In this document: positions 41,128 to 50,272 of the stretch, piece after piece | Numbering within the stretch: position 1 is the first letter of the stretch | Layout: every line of letters begins with the position of its first letter | NCBI GenBank assembly: GCA_030017715.1 | Contig: JASEIU010000001.1 | Location: 651,834-715,833 of the forward strand | Source of the DNA: Candidatus Saccharicenans sp. | Lineage (GTDB): Bacteria > Acidobacteriota > Aminicenantia > Aminicenantales > Saccharicenantaceae | Direction of reading: 5' to 3' | DNA length: 64,000 bases | The notes under the pieces: model-generated | Told to the model about the DNA's origin: nothing | The model's input: only the letters and a program-made list of their open reading frames with translations | Databases searched by the model: none | Translations under genes and position numbers: made by a program

Positions 41128-42249
41128 ATGAATAGCGTTGAGATCGCCAGAGTGAATTGCAGACATGATAGAGAGGTTTTTATAAGATTTCCCTGGGAAA
41201 TATACAGGAATGACCCTAACTGGGTGCCGCCGCTGCTGCTGGAAATCCGGGCCAAGCTCGACCCCCGGAAGAATCCCTTTTTCGAGCATGCCGAGATGGA
41301 TTTGTTCCTGGCCAGGAAGGAAGGGATAGTGGTAGGCAGGATAGCGGCCATCATCGATCATCGCCATAACGAATATCACCGGGAAAAAGTGGTTTTCTTC
41401 GGGCTGTACGAAAGCCTGAACGACCCGGAGGTGGCCCGGGCGCTGCTGGACACGGTTTGCCGATGGGGCAAAGAAAGGGGGATGGAAATCCTGCGTGGCC
41501 CCATGAACCTGTCGATGAACGACGAATGTGCCTTCCTGCTGGAAGGCTTCGACCACCCGCCGGTCATCATGATGCCTTATAACCCACCTTATTATATTGA
41601 GCTGATGGAGAAATCGGAGCTGACCAAGGCCAAAGACCTGTATGCTTTCATCATGACCCGGGACCACGACACCATGGAGAAGGTCCGGGCGGTGATCGAA
41701 AAGGTCAGAAGCCTGACCTCTTTCAGCCTGCGCACGGTTAACATGAAAAAGATTTATGAGGAGACCAGGAAGGTCGCTTACATCTATAACCAGGCCTGGT
41801 CCAGAAACTGGGGTTTTGTCCCCTGGACCGAAAAGGAAATGGACTTCATGGCCATGCGGCTCAAGGAATTTGCCGACCCGGAGCTGGTCATTTTCGCCCT
41901 GCATGAGGGAAAAGAAGTCGGCTTTGCCTTCGGCCTGCCCAATTATAACGAGATTATCAAGGACCTGAACGGCCGGCTGCTGCCCTTCGGCCTTTTTCAC
42001 CTGCTGTTTAACCGGAAGAAAATTAAAGGGATGAGGGCGGTAGTCTTTGGAGTGCTGCCCCAATTTCAGCACACCGGTCTGGCTTACCTTCTTTATGATG
42101 AGCTGGAGAAGAGAGCCAGAGCCAGGGGATATGAGTGGGCTGAAACCTCCTGGCAACTCGAAGACAATGAAGCCATCAATAGATTTACCGCTTCCATAGG
42201 TGGTAAAATATACAAGAAATACAGGATATATGAAAAAAGACCGATCTGA
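41128..42249 (+). CDS. GNAT-fold N-acyltransferase-like protein, function unknown
   Basis: This 373-residue protein starts with PWEIYRNDPNWVPPL and FFEHAEMDLFLARKEG, a signature I know from large GNAT-like proteins of several phyla. The C-terminal part (about residues 290-360) has VFGVLPQFQHTGLAYLLYDEL, an acyl-CoA binding-type motif. The length is twice that of a single GNAT domain, so a second, probably degenerate, domain is present. Bacterial ceramide synthases are reported as GNAT-fold acyltransferases of similar size, but I cannot say that this is one. It begins the GNAT-ribH-nusB-lysS operon; RibH follows 18 bases later. Confidence 0.75.
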   Translation: MNSVEIARVNCRHDREVFIRFPWEIYRNDPNWVPPLLLEIRAKLDPRKNPFFEHAEMDLFLARKEGIVVGRIAAIIDHRHNEYHREKVVFFGLYESLNDPEVARALLDTVCRWGKERGMEILRGPMNLSMNDECAFLLEGFDHPPVIMMPYNPPYYIELMEKSELTKAKDLYAFIMTRDHDTMEKVRAVIEKVRSLTSFSLRTVNMKKIYEETRKVAYIYNQAWSRNWGFVPWTEKEMDFMAMRLKEFADPELVIFALHEGKEVGFAFGLPNYNEIIKDLNGRLLPFGLFHLLFNRKKIKGMRAVVFGVLPQFQHTGLAYLLYDELEKRARARGYEWAETSWQLEDNEAINRFTASIGGKIYKKYRIYEKRPI

Positions 42250-42267
42250 CAGCCAAAGGAGAATGAG

Positions 42268-42738
42268 ATGAAAGTTTACGAAGGCAAGCTGCAGGCGAAA
42301 GGATACAGGATAGGTATCGTCCTCAGCCGCTTCAATCAATTTATTTCCGGCCACCTGCTGGAAGGGGCCCTGGAAGCCCTGAAAAAGCTGGGGGCGGAAG
42401 AGGCCAACCTGTCTGTCTACAAGGTGCCGGGCGCATTTGAAATTCCTCTGGTGGCCAGGATGCTGGCCCGGAAAAAACAGGTGGACGGCATTCTCTGCCT
42501 GGGAGTTCTGATCCGAGGCGAGACTCCCCATTTTGATTTTCTGAGTGCCGAGGTCACCAAAGGTCTGGCCCAGGTGGCCATGGAAGAAGGCCTGCCCGTG
42601 GCCTACGGTATCCTGACTGTTGAAACCCTGGAACAGGGCATTGAGAGAGCCGGAACCAAAGCTGGCAACAAGGGATATAATGCGGCCATGGCCCTGGTGG
42701 AAATGCTGAACCTGATTCAGGATTCTAAACTCAAATAA
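42268..42738 (+). CDS. ribH: 6,7-dimethyl-8-ribityllumazine synthase
   Basis: This 156-residue protein makes lumazine, the last step before riboflavin, from the ribityl-uracil and butanone phosphate. Visible marks are RIGIVLSRFNQFISGHLLEGA, VPGAFEIPLVA (substrate loop) and GVLIRGETPHFDF with the catalytic His. C-terminal NKGYNAA matches the usual conserved end. The protein assembles as a large shell in the cytoplasm. AGGAGAATGAG precedes the ATG. It is followed by NusB after 22 bases, a ribH-nusB order that is widespread in bacteria. Flavin supply suits the flavoprotein-rich redox operon of this window. Confidence 0.96.
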   Translation: MKVYEGKLQAKGYRIGIVLSRFNQFISGHLLEGALEALKKLGAEEANLSVYKVPGAFEIPLVARMLARKKQVDGILCLGVLIRGETPHFDFLSAEVTKGLAQVAMEEGLPVAYGILTVETLEQGIERAGTKAGNKGYNAAMALVEMLNLIQDSKLK

Positions 42739-42760
42739 GGTCTGGAAGAGATTTCTGTCC

Positions 42761-43189
42761 ATGGGAAAAAGAAGAAAAGCGAGGGAGTGCGCCTTGCAGA
42801 TTCTGTTTCAACTTGAGTTCACCGGCGATGAACTGCCGCTGGTCCTGGCGGATTACTGGTCCCGGCAGGTCGTCCCGGCCGAAACCCGTGAATATAGCGA
42901 GTGGCTGGTCAGGGGAATCTGCGAACATCAGGCCGAAGTGGACCGGACGATCCAGCAGGCTTCCAGGAACTGGCGGCTGGAGAGAATGGCCACCGTCGAC
43001 CGGAATATCCTCAGGCTGGCCGTGTTTGAGATGCTCTTTGAAAAGAACCTGGCCCCGTCGATAATCATGGATGAGGCCATTGAGATAGCCAAAAGATATT
43101 CCGGGCAGGAAGCGGCCAATTTTGTCAACGGCATCCTGGACGGAGTCCATCAGCGGCTCCAAAACACCCCGGGCCCGGATAAAAACTGA
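42761..43189 (+). CDS. nusB: Transcription antitermination factor NusB
   Basis: The 142-residue all-helical protein starts GKRRKARECALQILFQLEF and has NWRLERMATVDRNILRLAVFEML and AIEIAKRYSGQEAANFVNGILDGV, matching NusB throughout. NusB with NusE (S10) binds the boxA of rRNA leaders for antitermination. The length is typical. It lies between ribH and lysS, 22 bases after the first. An ATG at 42761 follows GGTCTGG (weak) and AGAG. Together with ribH it forms a well-known arrangement. Confidence 0.95.
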   Translation: MGKRRKARECALQILFQLEFTGDELPLVLADYWSRQVVPAETREYSEWLVRGICEHQAEVDRTIQQASRNWRLERMATVDRNILRLAVFEMLFEKNLAPSIIMDEAIEIAKRYSGQEAANFVNGILDGVHQRLQNTPGPDKN

Positions 43190-43223
43190 AACGATTCAAC
43201 CGGCTCAATTCAAGAGGTGGAAA

Positions 43224-44744
43224 ATGAGTGAACAGCATAACAAGAAAGACCGCGAGCTGAAGCTGGTTCAGGAAGAACTCAGCGACCAGGAGCAGATCCG
43301 TCTGGAGAAGTGGCGGAAACTCCGTGGGCAGGGGCTGGAAGTCTTTCCTCATCTGGCTGAGGTCAGCCACTCCGTTTTTGAAGCGGTCAGAGACTTTTCT
43401 GCTCTGAGCAAGGAGGAACTGGAAAAAGATGAATACCGGGTGAAGGTCCCGGGCAGGGTCATGACCATCCGCAAGATGGGCCGGGCCACTTTCTTTCATA
43501 TTGCCGACTGTCGCAGCCGCCTCCAGGTTTATTTGAGAGAGGATCAGGTCGGTCCCGAGAATTATAGGCTGTTTGACCTGTTCGACATCGGCGACGTCAT
43601 CCTGGTCGAGGGGCGGTTGTTTCGGACCAGGACCGGCGAGCTGACGGTGCTGGCCGAGAAGTTTGGCTTTCTGGCCAAGTCCTTCCACCCGCTGCCTGAA
43701 AAATGGCACGGCCTGCAGGACGTGGAGCTTCGCTACCGCAAACGCTATCTGGACCTGATCATGAACCCGGAATCGAGCGAGACCTTCATAATCAGAAGCC
43801 GGATTGTCAGCAGTCTCAGGAAATTTTTTGACGACCGGGGTTTCCTGGAGGTCGAAACTCCGATGATGCAGGTCATTCCCGGAGGAGCCCTGGCCAGGCC
43901 TTTTAAGACCTTCCATAATGCCCTGGGAATCGACCTTTATCTGAGAATCGCCCCGGAACTCTACCTGAAGAGACTGGTGGTCGGCGGCCTGGAAAAAGTC
44001 TATGAAATCAACCGCAATTTCCGGAACGAGGGCGTCGACTCCCAGCACAACCCCGAATTCACCATGCTCGAATTCTACCAGGCCTATATTGATTACAACC
44101 GACTGATGGACCTGACCGAAGAGCTGTTCCTGCACCTGGCCCTGGAAATTCACGGCCAGGAGGAATTCCCTTACGGCCAGGCAACCATTTCCTTCCGGCG
44201 ACCCTGGAAAAGGCTCAAATTCCTGGAAGCGATAAAACTGTACAGCGGGCTGGCCCCGGCCAGGTTCGATGACCCCGGGGCGCTGATCGAGTTTGCCGGC
44301 ACTTTGACCCCGGACAAGAAACCGACCAGCTATGCCAGGGCCCTCGACGTCATTTTTGATAAGCTGGTCAAGGATAAAATTGTCCAGCCGACCTTCATCA
44401 TCAACCCGCCCCGGGAAATTTCTCCCCTGGCCAAGGCTGACCCGGCCCATCCGGATGAAGCTTGCCGATTCGAGTTGATCATTGCCGGCATGGAGATCGC
44501 CAACGCCTTCTCCGAGTTGACTGACCCCTTTGAACAGCGACAGCGGTTCGAAGAACAGGCGGCCATGAGACAGACCGGGGATGAGGAATCGCACCTGGTG
44601 GACCTGGATTACGTCGAGGCCCTGGAATACGGTCTGCCGCCGACCGGGGGCGAGGGCATAGGTATCGACCGGCTGACCATGATTCTGGCCAACAGAAAAT
44701 CGATCCGGGAGGTTATCCTGTTTCCGCTCCTGAAACCACGGTAA
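43224..44744 (+). CDS. lysS: Lysyl-tRNA synthetase, class II
   Basis: The 506-residue enzyme charges tRNA-Lys, one of which is in this window at 5112. An OB-fold anticodon domain (about residues 60-170) is followed by the class II core: motif 1 in RFFDDRGFLEVETPMMQ-like sequence, motif 2 YEINRNFRNEG and motif 3 GEGIGIDRLTMIL. The start is the ATG at 43224 after GAGGTGG; the longer frame from 43122 overlaps nusB and is not supported. It lies 34 bases after nusB and 24 before lolC. About 40 N-terminal residues are charged and disordered in appearance. Confidence 0.96.
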   Translation: MSEQHNKKDRELKLVQEELSDQEQIRLEKWRKLRGQGLEVFPHLAEVSHSVFEAVRDFSALSKEELEKDEYRVKVPGRVMTIRKMGRATFFHIADCRSRLQVYLREDQVGPENYRLFDLFDIGDVILVEGRLFRTRTGELTVLAEKFGFLAKSFHPLPEKWHGLQDVELRYRKRYLDLIMNPESSETFIIRSRIVSSLRKFFDDRGFLEVETPMMQVIPGGALARPFKTFHNALGIDLYLRIAPELYLKRLVVGGLEKVYEINRNFRNEGVDSQHNPEFTMLEFYQAYIDYNRLMDLTEELFLHLALEIHGQEEFPYGQATISFRRPWKRLKFLEAIKLYSGLAPARFDDPGALIEFAGTLTPDKKPTSYARALDVIFDKLVKDKIVQPTFIINPPREISPLAKADPAHPDEACRFELIIAGMEIANAFSELTDPFEQRQRFEEQAAMRQTGDEESHLVDLDYVEALEYGLPPTGGEGIGIDRLTMILANRKSIREVILFPLLKPR

Positions 44745-44768
44745 GGAAAGGACCCGGGTGAGACTGGC

Positions 44769-45986
44769 ATGAGCTTTGAATTATTCCTGGCCCGAAGGTA
44801 TCTGACGGCCAGAAGGAAGCAGGCTTTTATATCCGTCATCACTTCGGTCTCCATTCTGGGAGTAACCATCGGGGTGATGGCTCTGGTCATCGCCCTGGCC
44901 CTGATCACCGGATTTCAGGAGGATGTTCAGGACAGAATTCTGGGGGCCACTTCCCATCTGATGGTATCTGACCTGTCCGGGCAGGGACTCAAAGATTACG
45001 GGCGCCTGGCCGGGGAAATTCAAAAAATCCCCGAAGTCGAATCGGTCACTCCGGTTATCTATAACACCGTTCTGATTCTCGGCCCGGCCCGAAATTCCGG
45101 GGCCCTGCTGAAAGGGCTGAATTTTGAGGAGGAAGCGAAAGTGGCCGGATGGCTGAACAGGCTGCCGGCCGGGAAACTGCCCGCACCAGGAAGCGAGGAA
45201 GAGATTATTCTGGGGAAGGACCTGGCGGCGGCCCTCGGGGTGAGCCCGGGCGACCGGGTAAACGTGCTGATTCCTTCCGGCCGTTTAACCCCGGTTGGAG
45301 TCCTGCCCCGGAGCAGGACCTTTCTGGTAAGCGGCCTTTTTGATTCCGGGCTTTACGAATTTGACTCCTCAACGGCGCTGATTTCTCTGGAACTGGCCCA
45401 GAAGCTTTATAACCTTCCGGAAAGAGTGTCCTATCTTCAGGTGAGGATAAAGGATATTTTTCAGGCGGAGAGAGTAGCCGAAAAAATCTACCGGGTGACC
45501 GATTCCGGGATTTATGTGACCACCTGGATGGAACTCAACCGCTCGCTTTTTTCAGCCCTGAAACTGGAAAAGACGCTCCTTTTCCTGACCATCACCCTGA
45601 TTGTGGTGGTGGCTGCCCTGAATATCATCGCCAGTCTGGTGCTGATGGTCATGGAAAAAACCAGGGATATAGGCGTGCTCATGGCCATGGGCGCCACCTC
45701 AGCCAGCATCAGGAAGATTTTTTTCCTGCAGGGGGCCATCATCGGGGTGGTGGGCACAGGTCTGGGCCTGGTTCTGGGGCTGCTCTGGTGCTGGCTGGCC
45801 AATGTCTTCAAATTGATCAAAGTGCCGGTCGATATCTATCAAATCGCGTACGTTCCCTTTCACGCCCGGCCGCTGGACCTGGCTCTGATCGTCCTGGTCA
45901 CTCTGACCATTACCTTAGTCTCCACCATTTTCCCGTCGAGGCGGGCGGCCCGCATCGACCCGGTTCAGGCCCTGAAGTATGAATAG
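44769..45986 (+). CDS. Lipoprotein-releasing ABC transporter permease (LolC/LolE/LolF type)
   Basis: The 405-residue inner-membrane protein has an N-terminal helix (SVITSVSILGVTIGVMALVIALALI), a periplasmic domain of about 220 residues and three C-terminal helices ending FPSRRAARIDPVQALKYE. Lol permeases free outer-membrane lipoproteins from the inner membrane for LolA. Only one permease gene is present here, immediately before the ATPase LolD, so a homodimer (as proposed for LolF) is likely, in contrast to LolC plus LolE of E. coli. It starts 24 bases after lysS. A MacB/FtsX-type exporter is the alternative, but the bamA neighbourhood supports Lol. Confidence 0.88.
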   Translation: MSFELFLARRYLTARRKQAFISVITSVSILGVTIGVMALVIALALITGFQEDVQDRILGATSHLMVSDLSGQGLKDYGRLAGEIQKIPEVESVTPVIYNTVLILGPARNSGALLKGLNFEEEAKVAGWLNRLPAGKLPAPGSEEEIILGKDLAAALGVSPGDRVNVLIPSGRLTPVGVLPRSRTFLVSGLFDSGLYEFDSSTALISLELAQKLYNLPERVSYLQVRIKDIFQAERVAEKIYRVTDSGIYVTTWMELNRSLFSALKLEKTLLFLTITLIVVVAALNIIASLVLMVMEKTRDIGVLMAMGATSASIRKIFFLQGAIIGVVGTGLGLVLGLLWCWLANVFKLIKVPVDIYQIAYVPFHARPLDLALIVLVTLTITLVSTIFPSRRAARIDPVQALKYE

Positions 45987-46012
45987 GTAAAAGATTAGGG
46001 ATAGAAAAAAAT

Positions 46013-46723
46013 ATGGTGACGGAAAACAACCAGGTCATCGTCAGAACAGAAAACCTGGGCAAAGCCTACCCTCTGCCCGGCAATCAATGGTTGCCTGTTT
46101 TTGAAGGACTTGATTTCGAGCTGCGAACCGGGGAATTGGTGGCTGTGATGGGCGTTTCCGGAGTCGGGAAAACCACCTTTTTGAATATAATCGGGGGTCT
46201 GGACCGGCCGACCGAGGGGCGGGTTTTCTTTCGTGGACAGAATCTCTGGGAAAAGACTCCGACCGAGATTGCTGTGCTGAGAAACAGGTACATAGGATTT
46301 GTGTTTCAGTTTTACCACCTTCTGCCTGAATTTTCTGCCATTGAGAATGTGGCTATACCACTGCTAATTGGAGGCCGGGGCCGGGAAGAGGCCATGGAGA
46401 AGGCGGCCCGGGCCCTGGAGGAGGTCGGCCTCGGCGGCCGGGCGACGGCCCGTCCGGCCCAGCTCTCCGGGGGGGAACAGCAAAGGGTGGCCGTGGCCCG
46501 GGCTCTGGTGACTGGGCCGGATCTGTTGCTGGCTGACGAGCCGACCGGCAACCTTGATTGGAAAACAGGTGAAATGATACTGGATCTGATAATCGACCTG
46601 CACCGGAGAAAGGGGCTGTCCTCGATAATTGTAACTCATAATGAGAGGATTGCCCGTTTCTGCCGCCGGGCTTATTTGCTGGAAGCCGGCCGGATGAAAC
46701 TTTTAGAGGGTCCGACTGGTTAA
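46013..46723 (+). CDS. lolD: Lipoprotein-releasing ABC transporter ATPase
   Basis: The 236-residue ATPase has Walker [10 protein letters not shown] (near residue 47), Q-loop [10 protein letters not shown], the signature [16 protein letters not shown], Walker [13 protein letters not shown] and the switch His in VTHNERIA. It powers lipoprotein release with the permease before it. The length matches LolD. The start at 46013 is preceded by AGGGATAGA, nine bases away. Its sequence could belong to any MacB/LolD/FtsE-type ATPase; its position with LolC decides. Whether it also serves the pair of minus-strand permeases at 34291-36779 is open, since those lack an ATPase of their own. Confidence 0.92.
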   Translation: MVTENNQVIVRTENLGKAYPLPGNQWLPVFEGLDFELRTGELVAVMGVSGVGKTTFLNIIGGLDRPTEGRVFFRGQNLWEKTPTEIAVLRNRYIGFVFQFYHLLPEFSAIENVAIPLLIGGRGREEAMEKAARALEEVGLGGRATARPAQLSGGEQQRVAVARALVTGPDLLLADEPTGNLDWKTGEMILDLIIDLHRRKGLSSIIVTHNERIARFCRRAYLLEAGRMKLLEGPTG

Positions 46724-46794
46724 TAGTTCTGTGAGCGGTCCTGTTTATGGAAATCGGCCGGCGGGCTTGACTCTTTGAAAAAATGACGGCGATA

Positions 46795-46803
46795 TGGTAT
46801 AAA
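46795..46803 (+). promoter_or_regulatory. Extended -10 promoter of bamA
   Basis: TG at 46795-46796, one base, then TATAAA (46798-46803) forms an extended -10. The predicted start site is near 46810, three bases before ATG 46813. TTGACT at 46767-46772 is too far away (25 bases) to be a standard -35. Confidence 0.45.
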
Positions 46804-46812
46804 GTTATGTCA

Positions 46813-49122
46813 ATGAGAAGATTTGGACTGGTTATATTTATATTCTTGGCGATTTCAGCCACCACCCTGTATGCCCAGCAGGTTATCGAAAAAATTGAAG
46901 TTGTTGGCAACAATCGAATTTCTCGGGAAACCATCATCTATTATCTGTCTTCGCGCGAGGGGGATTATTACAACGAGGCCCTTCTGAAAAAGGATTTCAA
47001 GGTTCTCTGGTCGACCGGCTTTTTCTCCAACCTCAGGATTGAAGAGCAAGACGGGACCAGCGGCAAGATCATCAGGATTTTTGTAGAAGAAAATCCGGTG
47101 GTCAAGAATGTGGTCTTCCGCACGGGGAAAAAGGTAAAAGAGAATGATATCGTCAGCAAGCTGAAAGAAAAGGACGAGTACATTGCGGCCCATTCTCATT
47201 ACAATCCTTACCGGGTGCAGAAGGCCAAAAAGACGATAAAAGAACTCCTGGAAGACAAGGGTTTGCAGGCGGCTCGCATCGAAGCCGAACTGGTGACCAG
47301 GGCCAACAATGAGGTCGACCTGGTGTTCAGAATAGATGAAGGAGCGAGGCTGCGGGTAGGCGAGGTAGTCTTTGTCGGCCGAACCAAGATCCCCGACAGT
47401 TTTTTAATAGAAGCCATGAAAGACAACCGGCAGCACAGCCTGTTCAACTGGATCGCCAATAAGGACGTTTTCAAGAAAAACAAGCTGGAAGAAAACCTGG
47501 CTGAAATAAAGAAAAAGCTCCAGGAATATGGTTACATGGAAGCCAGCGTCGGCGAGCCCCGGTTTGAAGAAATCACCCGCAAGAATGTCCTGTTCAGCAA
47601 GCAGAAGATGATGCGGATTGTCATTCCGGTGGAACCGGGTCATGTTTACCGCACCGGCGAAATCAAGATTGAAGGCAACAAGTTTTTCACCACCAGGTAC
47701 CTGCAGAGCCTGGTCAAGCTACAGCCCGGAGATATCTACAGTTCCAAGAAGAGGGAGAAGACGGTCGAGTCAATGGGGGAGAGTTACCGCAATTTTGCTT
47801 TCTTATATGCTCAAATAATTCCGGTCGAAAACCTTGATCCCAAAAAGAAGGAAGTTAACGTAACTTTCAATATCCAGGAAGGCGAAGTGGCTTTCCTGAG
47901 GAAGCTGGAGTTCAGGGGCAACACCTTTACCAAGGACAAGGTGCTGCGACGCGAGTTTCTGATGCGCGAGGGCGACCGCTTCAGCCTGGCCATCTTCAAG
48001 GACAGCCTGCTGAGGCTTAAACAGCTGGGATTGGTGGATGTGGAGAAAGAACCCGATATCAAGCCCGACCCGGAAAATCCGACCCAGATAGACGTCAACC
48101 TCAACGTCAAGGAACTGCAGCGGAACAACATTCAGTTTACGGCCGGTTACAGTGGCTACGAGGGCACCTTTGTGGCTTTTAGCTACTCTACCGTGAATTT
48201 CCTGGGTACCGGTGAAACCCTGGACCTGACCCTGCAGCACGGCAAGAGGGTCAAGAATTACAGCTTCGGCATGAGCCAGCCTTACATCTTTGACAAGCCG
48301 ATGACCGTCGGCTTCAACGTCTTCGACCGGAAGATCACCATTCCCTATCTTTACAACCAGTTTGCCAAGGGCATCAGGCTGACTTACGGGACCAGGGTCT
48401 ATGGTTATCTGAGATTCAACCTGAATTACAGCTTCCAGAAGCAGATCATGGAGATTCCGAGTTACGGAGAAGAGGAACAATATTATTACAACCCTTATTT
48501 CTATCCGGGTAAATATTTCGTCAGCGCCCTGGAGCCCGTTCTATACCAGTCAACCATAGACAGCCCCCTGACTCCCAGTCGCGGCACCATGTACACCGTG
48601 GCCTTCAGGTATGCCGGCAAGTTCCTGGGCGGAGATGTTCACCTTTACCGACCGAGGTTCGAGTTTGCCCGCTACCAGCCTCTATGGGGCAACCACGTCC
48701 TGGGCATTCACGCCGAGTACCAGTTCATAAAACCTCTCGGCAACAATGAGGTCCCATACTGGGAGAGGTTCTTCCTGGGCGGAGAACAGTCGATCCGGGG
48801 TTATGAATATTACACTGTCGGCCCCAGAGACGATAAAAACATTCTGATCGGGGGAGTGAAGTCGCTGATTTTCAACCTTGAATACATAGTTCCGCTGGGC
48901 GGGCCGCTCTACGGCATCCTGTTCTACGATGCCGGCAACGCCCTGCTCCAGTCCGAAAAATTCAGTCCCAAAAACATGTACAGTTCGGCCGGCCTTGAGG
49001 TCCGGGTGTTTGTCCCGGCCTTGCGGGTGCCGTTCCGGTTGATTTTTGCTTACAACAACAGAAAGATTTACGCCGACGATTCCAATTTTGCCTTCCGCTT
49101 CGCGGTCGGCACCACTTTCTGA
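46813..49122 (+). CDS. bamA: Outer membrane protein assembly factor BamA
   Basis: The protein of about 769 residues has a signal peptide (MRRFGLVIFIFLAISATTLYA) and then five POTRA-like repeats (for example IEKIEVVGNNRISRETI near the start and FLRKLEFRGNTFTKDKVL near residue 365). The C-terminal 16-strand barrel ends in Phe and includes GGEQSIRGYEY, the conserved loop 6 (V/I)RG motif. BamA inserts beta-barrel proteins into the outer membrane. No ribosome binding site is seen for any of the three in-frame ATGs (46783, 46807, 46813); the promoter places the transcript start next to 46813. Next are Skp and FabZ. Confidence 0.95.
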   Translation: MRRFGLVIFIFLAISATTLYAQQVIEKIEVVGNNRISRETIIYYLSSREGDYYNEALLKKDFKVLWSTGFFSNLRIEEQDGTSGKIIRIFVEENPVVKNVVFRTGKKVKENDIVSKLKEKDEYIAAHSHYNPYRVQKAKKTIKELLEDKGLQAARIEAELVTRANNEVDLVFRIDEGARLRVGEVVFVGRTKIPDSFLIEAMKDNRQHSLFNWIANKDVFKKNKLEENLAEIKKKLQEYGYMEASVGEPRFEEITRKNVLFSKQKMMRIVIPVEPGHVYRTGEIKIEGNKFFTTRYLQSLVKLQPGDIYSSKKREKTVESMGESYRNFAFLYAQIIPVENLDPKKKEVNVTFNIQEGEVAFLRKLEFRGNTFTKDKVLRREFLMREGDRFSLAIFKDSLLRLKQLGLVDVEKEPDIKPDPENPTQIDVNLNVKELQRNNIQFTAGYSGYEGTFVAFSYSTVNFLGTGETLDLTLQHGKRVKNYSFGMSQPYIFDKPMTVGFNVFDRKITIPYLYNQFAKGIRLTYGTRVYGYLRFNLNYSFQKQIMEIPSYGEEEQYYYNPYFYPGKYFVSALEPVLYQSTIDSPLTPSRGTMYTVAFRYAGKFLGGDVHLYRPRFEFARYQPLWGNHVLGIHAEYQFIKPLGNNEVPYWERFFLGGEQSIRGYEYYTVGPRDDKNILIGGVKSLIFNLEYIVPLGGPLYGILFYDAGNALLQSEKFSPKNMYSSAGLEVRVFVPALRVPFRLIFAYNNRKIYADDSNFAFRFAVGTTF

Positions 49123-49194
49123 GGTGCGGAGTCCCTTTATCTTTTATTGAGAAAAGTGTAAAATTATCAACTATTAATTTTAGGAGGATTGGAA

Positions 49195-49731
49195 ATGCGC
49201 AGAAAACTGACGACGGTTTTAATGCTGGCGGCCATGTTGATGGCCTGCAGCCTTCTGGCCCGGGCCCAGCAGACCCTCAAGATCGGGGTGATCAACTCTC
49301 AGGAAATTCTGGAAAAATCGACCGAAGGCAAGAAAGCCATCGCCCAGCTGGAAGAAAAGAACAGGAAGACCCAGCAGGACCTGGGCAAGCTGGATGACCA
49401 GATCCGGCAGCTGGAGAGCAGGCTGAGCACCCAGCAGTTGACCATGACCCAGGAAGCCATTCTGTCCCTGAGCGTCGACCTGGACAGGAAACGGACCGAA
49501 AGGCAGAGGATGGCCGAAGACGCCCAGAAGGATATGCAGGAACTCACCCAGAGGCTTTACATGCGGATCCAGAGCGAGGTTATGCCCATCATCAGCAAGC
49601 TGGGACAGGAAAAGGGACTGGACCTGATTCTTGACCTCAGAGAGAGCGGAGTGCTCTATTTTTCGCCGGCCGTGGACCTGACCCAGGAAGTTATCAAGAG
49701 ATACGACGCCAGCAAAGCCCCGGCCAGGTAA
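49195..49731 (+). CDS. OmpH/Skp family periplasmic chaperone
   Basis: The 178-residue protein has a signal peptide (about residues 1-26, ending RAQQ) and then KIGVINSQEILEKSTEGKKA, a mark of OmpH. Residues 45-125 are a long coiled coil, the tentacles that hold unfolded barrel proteins. The C-terminus returns to beta-structure (LDLILDLRESGVLYFSP). Skp escorts outer membrane proteins to BamA, whose gene is just upstream. AGGAGG seven bases before the ATG decides the start at 49195. The length (about 180) is as expected. Confidence 0.9.
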   Translation: MRRKLTTVLMLAAMLMACSLLARAQQTLKIGVINSQEILEKSTEGKKAIAQLEEKNRKTQQDLGKLDDQIRQLESRLSTQQLTMTQEAILSLSVDLDRKRTERQRMAEDAQKDMQELTQRLYMRIQSEVMPIISKLGQEKGLDLILDLRESGVLYFSPAVDLTQEVIKRYDASKAPAR

Positions 49732-49750
49732 GTTTATTAGTCTCAGTCGC

Positions 49751-50200
49751 ATGGACTCGAAACAGATCGAGAAGTGGCTACCGCATCGGTACCCGTTCCT
49801 CCTGGTTGATAGAGTTCTGGAATTGAAGCCGGGCGAGAGCATCCTGGCCATCAAGAACGTTACCTATAACGAACCTTTCTTTACCGGCCATTTCCCGGAG
49901 CTCAAGCTGATGCCCGGAGTACTGATCATCGAGGCTCTAGCCCAGGCCGGGGGGATACTTCTTTACCATTCGCTTCCGGAACCGGAACGGGTGTTTATGG
50001 TTCTGAGCAAGGTGGAAGAAGCCAAGTTCAAAAAACCGGTGGTCCCGGGCGACCAGCTTAAACTGTCGGTTCGGATGCTGAGGAGCAAAGCCGGTTTTTA
50101 CTATTTCTCCGCTCAGGCCACGGTCGATAACGAAGTTGTGGCCGAGGGCCGGCTGACGGCCGGTCTGATGAAAAAAAATAATCCGGATGAGGGCTTCTAA
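49751..50200 (+). CDS. fabZ: 3-hydroxyacyl-ACP dehydratase FabZ
   Basis: The 149-residue hotdog-fold enzyme dehydrates 3-hydroxyacyl-ACP in fatty acid synthesis. [16 protein letters not shown] and [20 protein letters not shown] contain the catalytic His and Glu. Size and motifs are canonical. In many diderms fabZ is followed by lpxA and lpxB and preceded by lpxD; here none of these is found and a terminator ends the transcript. It follows ompH after 19 bases, with a weak ribosome binding site. The last 11 codons also form one arm of the terminator. Confidence 0.95.
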   Translation: MDSKQIEKWLPHRYPFLLVDRVLELKPGESILAIKNVTYNEPFFTGHFPELKLMPGVLIIEALAQAGGILLYHSLPEPERVFMVLSKVEEAKFKKPVVPGDQLKLSVRMLRSKAGFYYFSAQATVDNEVVAEGRLTAGLMKKNNPDEGF

Positions 50201-50211
50201 CCCTCATCCGG
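50183..50211 (+). terminator. Intrinsic terminator embedded in the end of fabZ
   Basis: CCGGATGAGGG (50183-50193) pairs perfectly with CCCTCATCCGG (50201-50211), an 11-bp stem with a 7-base loop that holds the stop codon. A T-rich tract (TTTCCTTTTCTTTT) follows. It ends the bamA-ompH-fabZ unit. Confidence 0.93.
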
Positions 50212-50272
50212 ATTTCCTTTTCTTTTCCCCGAACTGTTGTCCGTAACCTGCCGCCGGCTAAATTAATTCCGA

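Noticed and set aside
41113-42762. 549-codon minus-strand frame opposite GNAT and ribH
   Set aside because: It runs across two well-supported genes and an intergenic gap, with no domain.
43125-44594. 489-codon minus-strand frame opposite lysS
   Set aside because: The plus strand encodes a complete lysyl-tRNA synthetase; the mirror has shadow composition.
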